Positions 36,820 to 43,993 of a stretch of 64,000 nt of DNA are shown one piece after another. Source of the stretch: Planococcus versutus (GTDB taxonomy: Bacteria > Bacillota > Bacilli > Bacillales_A > Planococcaceae); the NCBI RefSeq assembly GCF_001186155.3, contig NZ_CP016540.2, positions 1,156,001 to 1,220,000 on the forward strand, read 5' to 3'. Both the position numbers and the translations under genes were made by a program. Numbering within the stretch: the first letter of the stretch is position 1; every line of letters begins with the position of its first letter. The notes beneath the pieces are model-generated. The model saw only the letters and a program-made list of their open reading frames with translations. It was not told the origin of the DNA and made no database searches.

Positions 36820-36983
36820 ATGACACATCCATATGAAAGATATGAAAATACAAAGCTATGGAAAAAGTTAGATCAGGTACTAGATGAGTTAGTGGAGATC
36901 AGGATATTGAAGAAATAACAAAGAGGGAATACATTGTCGGATATATCTGCAAGAAGCTCATAAAAACAGAAGAACCAAAATAA
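36820..36983 (+). pseudogene. Short protein of MTHPY...LWKK type, copy 2, frameshifted
   Basis: GGAGG precedes ATG 36820. A one-base deletion near 36890 relative to copy 1 (GTTGAAAATCAGG versus GTGGAGATCAGG) sends the frame to an early TAA at 36918. Correcting it gives 54 aa ending KREYIVGYICKKLIKTEEPK. Copy 1 keeps the frame but has lost 65 bp, so each copy preserves what the other lost. Confidence 0.65.
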
Positions 36984-37001
36984 CATAGAATATCAAGAAA
37001 T

Positions 37002-37035
37002 TGAATATAACTTATGTGCAGTTAAGTTGCATTCA
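37002..37035. repeat. Family A hairpin
   Basis: TGAATATAACTTA/TAAGTTGCATTCA; paired changes are not compensatory; loop TGTGCAGT as at 23964. Confidence 0.8.
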
Positions 37036-37078
37036 AATGTGCTAGAAAAGTTGATTACTAAAAGAAAGAGGTTCATTG

Positions 37079-37384
37079 ATGAGAAACTTTTATGTGATTC
37101 TGATTAGCATCTTCTTACTAGGTACCGTTTTTTGTGTATTTGGGCAAGGACTGGCTTACTTTTTGAGTGAATACTTCGTAATGATCTACCCAGTCTATTA
37201 CTTGACTGGCCTGACGGTTCTTGGCATTTTTTTATATTTGGTGGCAGGTTTTTTGGTATTTCTCCTATTTAAAAAACAAGAATTCGCTTCAAATAATAGA
37301 GAATTCTATTTGTTGATTTTATTTACAGTCGCGCCTAGCGCAACCATCTGGTCATTTTTTGTAACAGTTATGTGGTGGGGTTAG
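37079..37384 (+). CDS. Small membrane protein, about 101 aa
   Basis: Three hydrophobic segments (about 3-24, 36-61, 75-97), ending VTVMWWG. ATG 37079 after AAAGAGG (7 nt). Unrecognised. Only gene between A repeats at 37002 and 37426. Confidence 0.6.
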   Translation: MRNFYVILISIFLLGTVFCVFGQGLAYFLSEYFVMIYPVYYLTGLTVLGIFLYLVAGFLVFLLFKKQEFASNNREFYLLILFTVAPSATIWSFFVTVMWWG

Positions 37385-37425
37385 AAGTATGAGAAGCGTA
37401 TGCGGTAAAATTACAAAGAGAAGTA

Positions 37426-37455
37426 AATGTAACTTATTGTGAATTAAGTTACATT
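37426..37455. repeat. Family A hairpin
   Basis: 11-nt perfect arms, loop TTGTGAAT identical to 24530. Confidence 0.85.
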
Positions 37456-37491
37456 CAAAATCCTAACAAAATCAATCTAGGAGGGATAAAT

Positions 37492-37815
37492 TTGCATCCA
37501 GTATTTCTAGGAATTATTCTATTTTCTTTACTTGTTTCTTCTCTGGCAGCTCTTTGGATGATAAAAACAAAAGCAAATAAATGGACAAGAATTTTGGCAG
37601 TCTTTTTTGTAAATGCACTTATTCTTTCAATTGCTTCGGCTTATCTTTACAAATTGGACGTTCAAACTTTTCATAAACAGACAGAAGGTTTATTTGATTC
37701 AATGGGTATAGTGACATTACTATTTTTCATTCCGATAAACGCATTCATAAATATTCTTGTGATGGAGTTCTTTAAAAATAAAAGAGGTCGTACAGGTAAT
37801 GAAGGACAAATCTGA
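37492..37815 (+). CDS. Small membrane protein, 107 aa
   Basis: TTG start 37492 after AGGAGGG. Three hydrophobic segments (about 4-24, 33-51, 72-93) and a basic tail KNKRGRTGNEGQI. Its stop TGA is the first triplet of the next A hairpin arm, so the C-terminus may be a cut end. Unrecognised. Confidence 0.6.
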   Translation: MHPVFLGIILFSLLVSSLAALWMIKTKANKWTRILAVFFVNALILSIASAYLYKLDVQTFHKQTEGLFDSMGIVTLLFFIPINAFINILVMEFFKNKRGRTGNEGQI

Positions 37816-37846
37816 ATGTAACTTAATAGCAAATAAGTTACATTCA
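37813..37846. repeat. Family A hairpin supplying a stop codon
   Basis: 13-nt perfect arms, loop ATAGCAAA; the first TGA terminates the 107-aa gene. Confidence 0.85.
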
Positions 37847-37986
37847 CTTTTCTTTTTTTACAGTCTTCAGCAAGTCGTTAAAAGCCGGAATCTTATAGTA
37901 CTTTGAACGTTCATTCCTTCTAAGAAAGTGATATTATTTAAAATAAAGAAATAAATAATTTTATTTTAAAGTTAGGAGTGAAACTA

Positions 37987-38379
37987 ATGAGTGCTCCTAT
38001 ACCGAAAAACAGAGCGTCTGAACACGGACTGAAGCCCGGAAAAAAAGCCAAAAGACGGGTACGTGTTTCGCAGCAACGACAATTGAGCATCCCCAAAGAT
38101 TTTTACTTGGCTCTTGGACTTACCGATGAAGCCGTCATGGAATTTACGGGGACGGAGATCATCATCCGACCTGCCACATTCGAAGAAGTCGATTTTTCCG
38201 CAGATATTTTGCAGGACTTAATCGCTCAAGGTTTTTCCGGACAAGAGTTGTTACAAGAATTCAAGGAAATCAAAGCAGACATTCCAGCAGCCCTTCAAAC
38301 ATTGGAACAGGAAACGATGGCTCAGCCTGTCATCCAGGGAAGTTTAGACGACTATTTAGACGCCCTGGAAGATGAGTGA
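37987..38379 (+). CDS. AbrB-type antitoxin (partner toxin broken)
   Basis: 130 aa. SpoVT/AbrB-like strand segment RRVRVSQQRQLSIPKDFYLA (about 25-44), long acidic C-terminal half (QTLEQE...DDYLDALEDE). TAGGAG 8 nt before ATG 37987. Its stop overlaps the toxin start. With the toxin interrupted, it may be an orphan. Confidence 0.75.
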   Translation: MSAPIPKNRASEHGLKPGKKAKRRVRVSQQRQLSIPKDFYLALGLTDEAVMEFTGTEIIIRPATFEEVDFSADILQDLIAQGFSGQELLQEFKEIKADIPAALQTLEQETMAQPVIQGSLDDYLDALEDE

Positions 38380-38686
38380 AGACTTGTTGCCGGTTCAGCT
38401 CAGCAAATGAGCTGGAAAAGAGTTAAAAAAGATCAAGAAGTCCGACCAAGTCCTCTATCGGAAAATGGACGAAACCATTACGAGCATCCGTAAGGATCCG
38501 GCCATTGGCGAAGCGAAAAAAGGGGATTTAAAAGGCTATTCCTGTTTGAACCTTCATCAGAGATGCATCAATTATGAGCTGTGTTATGCTCTACAAGAAA
38601 ATGAAGAGGGCGAACTGGTTCTGGTTGTATTGCTTGTGACACGCGAAAATTTTTATTTGGAATTAAAACGGTATCTAGGCAACTGA
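38372..38686 (+). pseudogene. RelE/ParE-family toxin gene with an early stop
   Basis: From ATG 38372, 12 codons are followed by TGA at 38408-38410, then the same frame continues through AGKELKKIKKSDQVL, GDLKGYSCLNL and INYELCYALQENEEG to the natural end. The shape (SK-x-AGKELKKIKK ... LVTRENFY) is that of RelE-type toxins. ATG 38465 could give a shortened product lacking the first helix. Presumed inactive. Confidence 0.75.
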
Positions 38687-38687
38687 T

Positions 38688-38718
38688 AAAAGCCATCCTA
38701 AGCAAAGGATGGCTTTTT
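38688..38718 (+). terminator. Terminator of the AbrB/RelE pair
   Basis: AAAAGCCATCC/GGATGGCTTTTT, loop 8 nt. Confidence 0.85.
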
Positions 38719-38750
38719 GTTGGATTTTATTCAGCTTCAAAATAATTTTT

Positions 38751-38784
38751 TGAATGTAACTTAATACTAATTAAGTTACATTTA
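38751..38784. repeat. Family A hairpin
   Basis: TGAATGTAACTTAAT/ATTAAGTTACATTT, one end mismatch. Confidence 0.85.
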
Positions 38785-38870
38785 AAACCCAACTGCAGTA
38801 GCGAAGAGTGTCCATTAAAGATTAAGAAATAGATGAGCTCTTTGAAATATATCGGATTACATGGTACTTG

Positions 38871-38945
38871 AATACAAAAGGAGAGAAGAGGATCATCAAC
38901 TGATCCTCTTCTCTCCTTTTGTATTCATAAACGTGTCTTTTTCCT
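38871..38945. terminator. Long bidirectional terminator inside a B-like unit
   Basis: Perfect 25-nt inverted repeat (38871-38895/38901-38925), core AAAAGGAGAGAAG as in other B units, then a decayed 3' box (AACGTGTCTTTTTC). It closes the minus-strand ABC operon. Confidence 0.85.
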
Positions 38946-38952
38946 GCTAAAT

Positions 38953-39603
38953 TCACGTAGAAGGAATCAGTTTCGATTCCAACTTTTGGTTGTTGATTTG
39001 GTACACCTGGTCGCATAACAAGTCAATGTCTTCGCTGTTGTGACTGGTCATGATGATGGTTTTTCCGTTTTCCTTGAATTTCAACAATAACTGGCGGATG
39101 TTTTGGACACTTTCCGAATCCAACGCGTTGAAAGGCTCATCCAGTATAAGGACTTCCTGCTTTTCCATGATCGCTTGGGCCAAGGCAAGCTTTTGCTTCA
39201 TTCCCAGAGAATAGTTTTTCACTTTCTGCGACGCATCTGCCTTTAATCCCACCGTTTCCATGGCTTCTTTTATTTCTGTTTCTCCGATCAGATTCTGAAT
39301 GGCAGCCAATCTTTTCAGGTTTTCAAACCCCGTCTTATTCGCCAAATAGCCGGGGCGATCGATGACAATCCCAAAACCCTTGGGGAAATCAACGTTTTCA
39401 GTTCTGTACTCAGAATCAATTACGATGGTTCCGCTATCCGGTTTCAAAAATCCACAGATCAGTTTAAACAAAACCGATTTCCCGGAACCGTTCGGTCCGA
39501 CAATTCCATGGATTTTCCCTTTGGCAAATGCCGCATTCGCGTTCTCAAACAAGGGAACGCCTTTAAAAGACTTGCTGATGTTCTTGACTTCAACGATCGA
39601 CAT
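38953..39603 (-). CDS. ABC transporter ATP-binding protein
   Basis: 216 aa. Walker A GPNGSGKS (about 36-43), signature YSLGMKQKLALA (normally LSGGQ-like), Walker B VLILDEPFNALD, switch His in TSHNSED. Typical of bacteriocin-immunity or ABC-2 exporters. Start ATG 39603 after GAGGAG; it overlaps the end of the repaired permease frame, so the operon is permease-permease-ATPase. Confidence 0.85.
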   Translation of the reverse strand: MSIVEVKNISKSFKGVPLFENANAAFAKGKIHGIVGPNGSGKSVLFKLICGFLKPDSGTIVIDSEYRTENVDFPKGFGIVIDRPGYLANKTGFENLKRLAAIQNLIGETEIKEAMETVGLKADASQKVKNYSLGMKQKLALAQAIMEKQEVLILDEPFNALDSESVQNIRQLLLKFKENGKTIIMTSHNSEDIDLLCDQVYQINNQKLESKLIPST

Positions 39604-41138
39604 GGCACTCAAACTCCTCAGTAAAATATATTTTTTCTCTTGTTGAAAATACATGCAATGATGCCAGCTCACCCAGAAGATAGACCCCTAAGATTCCCGT
39701 CCGGTAATAGATTTCGTTGGCTTCCCCAGTCAAACTTCCTAACGCATTCAACCCAAAAGGAACAGGGACCCCCTTGATGAATAAACGGAAGTCCACCTAA
39801 GATGAAAACAGCCAGGATAAGCACGCTATAAATGGGTTCTTTCCAGATGCACCTCACGATAAACGCCAAAAGGATGTAATTAAAAATCTGTAAAAATCCA
39901 TTTACAAAATAGTGGTAACTCATCTCGATGACCGTAATCGGCACGTCGATGGAAAAGGTCATATTGACAGATTTCCCTTGTAAAACGCCAATGGCCAGAA
40001 CGAGGGCAAAGAGGAAGAACAGGAATTTAAGCACCTTGCCGGCCATTCCCTTGAGCAGGTTCAGAAACCAGACGTTCATCGATTTATAACGGATGAGGAG
40101 ATAATAAGCCTGACTGCTCAACTGTTGATTCATGAAATCTTGAAAGTAGAAAACAATCCCTAAGAAAACGAGACAAAAGAATAAATAACTCAGAAGAGTA
40201 TACCCGGTTTCAGAGACGCCATAAAAACGGAGGTAAAACAAATCCCAGACGGTCTGTGGCATCAACTCAAAATCCAATGCCGACGAACTGATTCCGAGTA
40301 TACACACCAGCAAGAAACTGAGGACCAGATAGTGCTCTTTCAAGCGTTTCTTCGCCTTTTCAATCCAGTGGGTTTTGAAATACACCACCACCCCAAAACA
40401 TAAGCTTATCCCCAGTCCCAATACAAACAAGGCTGGAAGAAGAGAACCAAGATTGGCATACGCATATGCAGGGAAAATGTAATTTAAAACCTGCAGCCAC
40501 ATCCATTCAGAGGGAGGCTTTTTAAACGAGACAAGGATCCCGCTGAAGACCACGATATTTACTAAGAGAATCACCTGTTTAGAATGAAAGAATAAGTGGA
40601 CAGTTGCCAACAGACAATGGATAAACAAGAAAAAGAAAAAAAGAAGAATCACTTGTGAAAAAAGGGCGGTGAATGGCAAGTCGATGTATTGCTGTAATTG
40701 ATAAATCCTGTAATTTCCAGGAGTGGACTGGGTGCTGAAATCACTCCAATTGAAATCAAAAGGAATTTTAATCGTGACCAGGCTAGAAACAAGGAGACAA
40801 AGCGAAAAAAAGACGATAAGAGTGGGAATTATCTTTTTCACCGTATAAACGATCCATCCTGTGTAACTGCCTGTCCTCATGAGAACATCGTCTCTTCTTT
40901 CTGTGAGAACAATGTTACTGAAACTAAAAAGGAACAGAGGCAAGGCTAAATACAGCATTAAGAACGGGTCATTTAGGAGATCAAGTACAACATCCCATTT
41001 GTTCAATGGCAATTGATAAACGGTTGCCTCTGCCACAATGAAATTTCTGTTTTTGAAGCTGTATGGCAACAGAAAAAGGATGAAAAAGAACCATTTCCAT
41101 GATGCAAACTCGTGTGCCACGTGGTTGAGAAGCTTCAT
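39590..41138 (-). pseudogene. ABC transporter permease, frameshifted near the C-terminus
   Basis: About 12 hydrophobic segments; ABC-2-type membrane subunit. As read, the main frame ends at 39669 with an unnatural hydrophilic tail after FIHQGG. Removing one G from the five-G run (39769-39773 on the plus strand as C) gives QGVPVPFGLNALG... and then ...GVYLLGELASLHVFSTREKI, ending at 39590 and overlapping the ATPase start by 14 nt as expected for an operon. Either a true mutation, slippage-controlled, or a sequencing error. Confidence 0.75.
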
Positions 41139-41956
41139 AGGAGATTGTCCAAGCGTTCAGCGTTTTTCTTTATGTATAAGAACAGCAACACACACATGAA
41201 AACTAAAAAGGCAAACGGAACAAAGGGCACCCAGAAGGATTGTTGGACAAAGCCGAATGGAAAGATGGAGTAATGGAACCTGAAGATGCGTAAACCAATT
41301 GCCCCTAACATAAAACTTCCCACCAGATAAAAGATATAAGGCAAGGCCAAAGCCAAGAAACGATTGTTCAACACAAGAAGCAACAGGAAACCGATGGACG
41401 CATAAAGCGCTGCATTTATTCCCATCCAGGTGGAATAGAAAAGGCCGTAAGCCAAGGGGCCATAGGCAAAGAGTTGGGTAAACGTGTGTTGAGACAAGGT
41501 GTATGATTCCGCAGTCAGATTGTTCAGTGGAAAGAAGTTCGTTTCTGCATTGGCAAACCCAGCCTGGATGTATTCGTAGTGTGGCAACACATAGAAAGAA
41601 AGAAGAAACATAGTAAACGTAAACAAGAAAAAAATGCTGAAACACAAGAAGAAATTAGCGGAAAACTTCAAGGTTAAATAGTTCTTGATAGAAATCCTTG
41701 AACGTGTATAAAAAAGGAATCTATCGTCGATTTCCAGCGAAAAAGACCCCAAATAAATCAGCGTAACTAAAATTGGAAACGTTAGTTCCAAAATACCGCT
41801 TAATAAAAACGTAAAAATGTCATAAGAAGTTGAAAATTCGTAACTTCGGTGCACAATAAAAAAATAAATCAGCGGCAGGGATGCAAAAATCCCTACTGCG
41901 CAGAGGAATTTCCATGTGAGTTTATTGGTTACCTCTTTTGTAATTAAATACGCCAC
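41135..41956 (-). CDS. ABC transporter permease, second membrane subunit
   Basis: About 273 aa with six or so hydrophobic segments. First gene of the minus-strand operon, overlapping the next permease by 4 nt (ATGA). The frame opens at ATG 41962, but AGGAGA is only 1 nt from it; GTG 41956 has 6-nt spacing and is preferred. No sequence motif identifies the cargo. Confidence 0.7.
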   Translation of the reverse strand: MAYLITKEVTNKLTWKFLCAVGIFASLPLIYFFIVHRSYEFSTSYDIFTFLLSGILELTFPILVTLIYLGSFSLEIDDRFLFYTRSRISIKNYLTLKFSANFFLCFSIFFLFTFTMFLLSFYVLPHYEYIQAGFANAETNFFPLNNLTAESYTLSQHTFTQLFAYGPLAYGLFYSTWMGINAALYASIGFLLLLVLNNRFLALALPYIFYLVGSFMLGAIGLRIFRFHYSIFPFGFVQQSFWVPFVPFAFLVFMCVLLFLYIKKNAERLDNLL

Positions 41957-42080
41957 TATCATTCTCCTATCTAAGTTTTTTACAAATTTCTTTCCTTTTA
42001 TTGGTCTCTAGTTATTATACCAATGTGCTTCCAGTAAATCCCCATTTTTTAAAACTAGTTTCTAGATTTTTTACTAGTTT

Positions 42081-42114
42081 TGAATGTAACTTAATGGTAA
42101 TTATGTTACGTTCA
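42081..42114. repeat. Family A hairpin
   Basis: TGAATGTAACTTAAT with ATTATGTTACGTTCA, two mismatches. Confidence 0.8.
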
Positions 42115-42141
42115 AAAGCCCTCCACTATTGAAGGGCTTTC
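42114..42141 (-). terminator. Weak hairpin after the RelE toxin gene
   Basis: AAAAGCCCT/AGGGCTTT, loop 10 nt, short T runs. Confidence 0.5.
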
Positions 42142-42159
42142 TTCATGACTTCTTGTTTT

Positions 42160-42435
42160 TTAAGGGTTTCTTAGTAAATCGTGGTGGTGACCACAATTGC
42201 GCAAAATTAGCGTTTGTTCAGCTGTCTGGCTGTATTCCCACGAAATCCGGATATTTATATTAGGAGTGGCTTCAAAGGTGGATTTCGTCCCTTCAATACG
42301 CTTGGTTCTCAGGGAAGGTTGAAAAGGTGGTGCAGTTGCCAAGAGCTTAAGGGCCTCGCTGACGGCCTTTTGCTCATTTTTGTGAAACTTTTTATAGGAT
42401 TTCTTAAATTTATTCGTGATTTCTAGTTCAAACAA
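42160..42435 (-). CDS. RelE/StbE-family mRNA interferase toxin
   Basis: 91 aa. FKKSYKKF at the N-terminus and the C-terminal ILRNCGHHHDLLRNP are hallmarks of this RelE branch. TTG start 42435 lies 7 nt after AAGGTGA. Second gene of an antitoxin-toxin pair, 13 nt after the antitoxin. Confidence 0.85.
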   Translation of the reverse strand: MFELEITNKFKKSYKKFHKNEQKAVSEALKLLATAPPFQPSLRTKRIEGTKSTFEATPNINIRISWEYSQTAEQTLILRNCGHHHDLLRNP

Positions 42436-42448
42436 GCAACGGTCACCT

Positions 42449-42766
42449 TCATTCCTCTTCGTCTAACCAGGCAAGCGCATCTTCTACCGCAAATGGTCCA
42501 CTGGTTTGCCCTTTGTCGATCTCCTGTTGGGCTTCTTTTTCGTCTTGCTGCCACGTTTCGGTCCAATACCAAGCCTGGTCTTTGGCGATTTCAATCATGG
42601 GAATGAGGACGATCCGTCCGTCTACCGCGGTCACTTTCAAATTGGTATTCGCGGTTAACTCCAGCTGTTCCAGTATTTCGTTGGGAATCGTAATCTGCCC
42701 TTTTTTCCGCAAACGGACATGCTTGGTCATTCCGTTGTCATGTGGGGGATCCTGAAGTTTTGTCAT
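42449..42766 (-). CDS. AbrB-type antitoxin
   Basis: 105 aa. VRLRKKGQITIPNEILEQLEL is the SpoVT/AbrB swapped-hairpin motif (about residues 17-37, split when quoted); C-terminal acidic helix EKEAQQEIDKG...ALAWLDEEE. Start ATG 42766 after GGAAGGAG. Partner of the RelE-type toxin downstream. Confidence 0.85.
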   Translation of the reverse strand: MTKLQDPPHDNGMTKHVRLRKKGQITIPNEILEQLELTANTNLKVTAVDGRIVLIPMIEIAKDQAWYWTETWQQDEKEAQQEIDKGQTSGPFAVEDALAWLDEEE

Positions 42767-43006
42767 CCGATAAACTCCTTCCAATCTCGTATGATTTAAT
42801 AAAATCTAACTTTCCTACTTTCTTAAATGCATACCTTTCTTCTTCTTAAATCAATTAAAATGGCTGCAATGGAAAGGGATTATATTCAGTAACGGTAATT
42901 TAAAGAAGTTAGCAGGACTACAAAGGGAAATCAATTTGTTAGAAAAAATGATACATTTAAAAGGCTGTATTCTAAGACCTTAAGATCATATTTTTGAGTT
43001 ATAAGA

Positions 43007-43110
43007 GTTTATATATCGCAGCTTATCAGAAGCCTATAAAAGCAAACTAGAGAAGATGCTGGTCCTGAGCATCTTCTTTTTTCGTTCATGTAAGTATACT
43101 TTTGCGAACG
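43007..43110 (+). repeat. Family B unit, last full copy
   Basis: 5' box GTTTATATATCGCAGCTTAT + CAGAAG; stem GAAGATGCT/AGCATCTTC + TTTTTT; 3' box GTTCATGTAAGTATACTTTT + GCGAACG. Continues into a stretch similar to 19498-19575 (shared TTTCC-A-AATTATCTAGC). Confidence 0.85.
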
Positions 43111-43198
43111 GTTTAATTTCCAAAATTATCTAGCACCTATGTTAAGTTCGAAGTACATTAAAGACTAGAGATTCAATTATGTTTGTAAAGTTTAAAAA

Positions 43199-43321
43199 AT
43201 GAATAAAGTCTCTGAAAAAATGGAATTTACTGGTACTAATAAAAGATTTAAACTAACATTTATGGTGTTCCCTCCTTGGCTATATTGGTTACAGATTACT
43301 ATACTTGTTTATTTTACATAA
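43199..43321 (+). CDS. Possible 40-aa hydrophobic peptide
   Basis: ATG 43199 to TAA 43321, MNKVSEKMEFTGTNKRFKLT then a hydrophobic C-terminus. No good RBS. Listed because it occupies the B-to-A interval where short genes lie in other copies. Confidence 0.2.
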   Translation: MNKVSEKMEFTGTNKRFKLTFMVFPPWLYWLQITILVYFT

Positions 43322-43373
43322 AGTTTCATTTATCCTTTAAAATCACGACGTTTCAGAATCTTTTTATAGAATA

Positions 43374-43407
43374 TGAATGTAACTTAATTAGGGTTAAGTT
43401 ACATTCA
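43374..43407. repeat. Family A hairpin, last copy
   Basis: 14-nt perfect arms, loop TTAGGG. Confidence 0.9.
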
Positions 43408-43503
43408 CATTCATTAGAAAAATCTGCTGAATTCCCATTTTATAGAAAAATGGAACTTCAATGGAATTCCGTTGGTATAGTAATTATAGGTAAGTTGAAT
43501 TAA

Positions 43504-43993
43504 GGAGAGAAAATGAGATGTAAAAGGAAAAAGAATATAAGTTGAAATACTATGCGAGAGCATTTTCTGTTTCCTTCGCCGTCATTTTTCAGCAGCCGCA
43601 ACATTTCTTAATTCTCTCGTACTACTTGTGAAAATTGAGGGCTGTATGCCCGGATTTCAGAAATTTAATGATATTATAAATTAGTTGCCTGGAACGAATC
43701 ATTCGCTCAGTGATGATTGAAACGTGCATATTTTGATGGTGGTAGGATTCTGTCATCACCAGTTCATTCGTGTTAAGATGGTGTAGTTCATTCGTGATTA
43801 CTCTGATGTTTTTCTTTGGTCGGAAAATACATTGTGAGGTACCACGAATGACTTTTTCGGTTGTCTAGCTTAATTTCACAATCGGTGCATTTAAAAAATG
43901 TATACACAAAGCTTTATGAATATAAGGGAGTGGATAATGGCAATTAGGTATTTAAATATAACTAATCAAAAAGATAGTTAGGAGATAAAGTGA
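43504..43993. other. Intergenic stretch with direct repeats and a decayed minus frame
   Basis: AGTTCATTCGTG occurs at 43761 and 43785 (24-bp period) with an inverted CACGAATGA at 43852. The minus strand has 78 open codons (about 43634-43867) with protein-like text (ITERMIRSRQLIYNIIKFL) but no start or RBS. No clear gene. Confidence 0.4.

Noticed and set aside
27617..38410. Reading TGA as a sense codon in the SRPBCC and RelE genes
   Set aside because: TGA is the normal stop of several backbone genes (menD, menF, menH), and only decayed accessory genes have internal ones.
19377..43407. Classical integron with attC sites
   Set aside because: No integrase gene in the window, and neither repeat family has RYYYAAC/GTTRRRY core boxes. 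Only the organisation is integron-like.
19377..43407. CRISPR array
   Set aside because: Repeats are spaced by whole genes, not by uniform 30-40-nt spacers, and no cas genes are present.
43276..43503. 75-codon frame across the last A hairpin
   Set aside because: Runs through both hairpin arms, no RBS, no recognisable motif.
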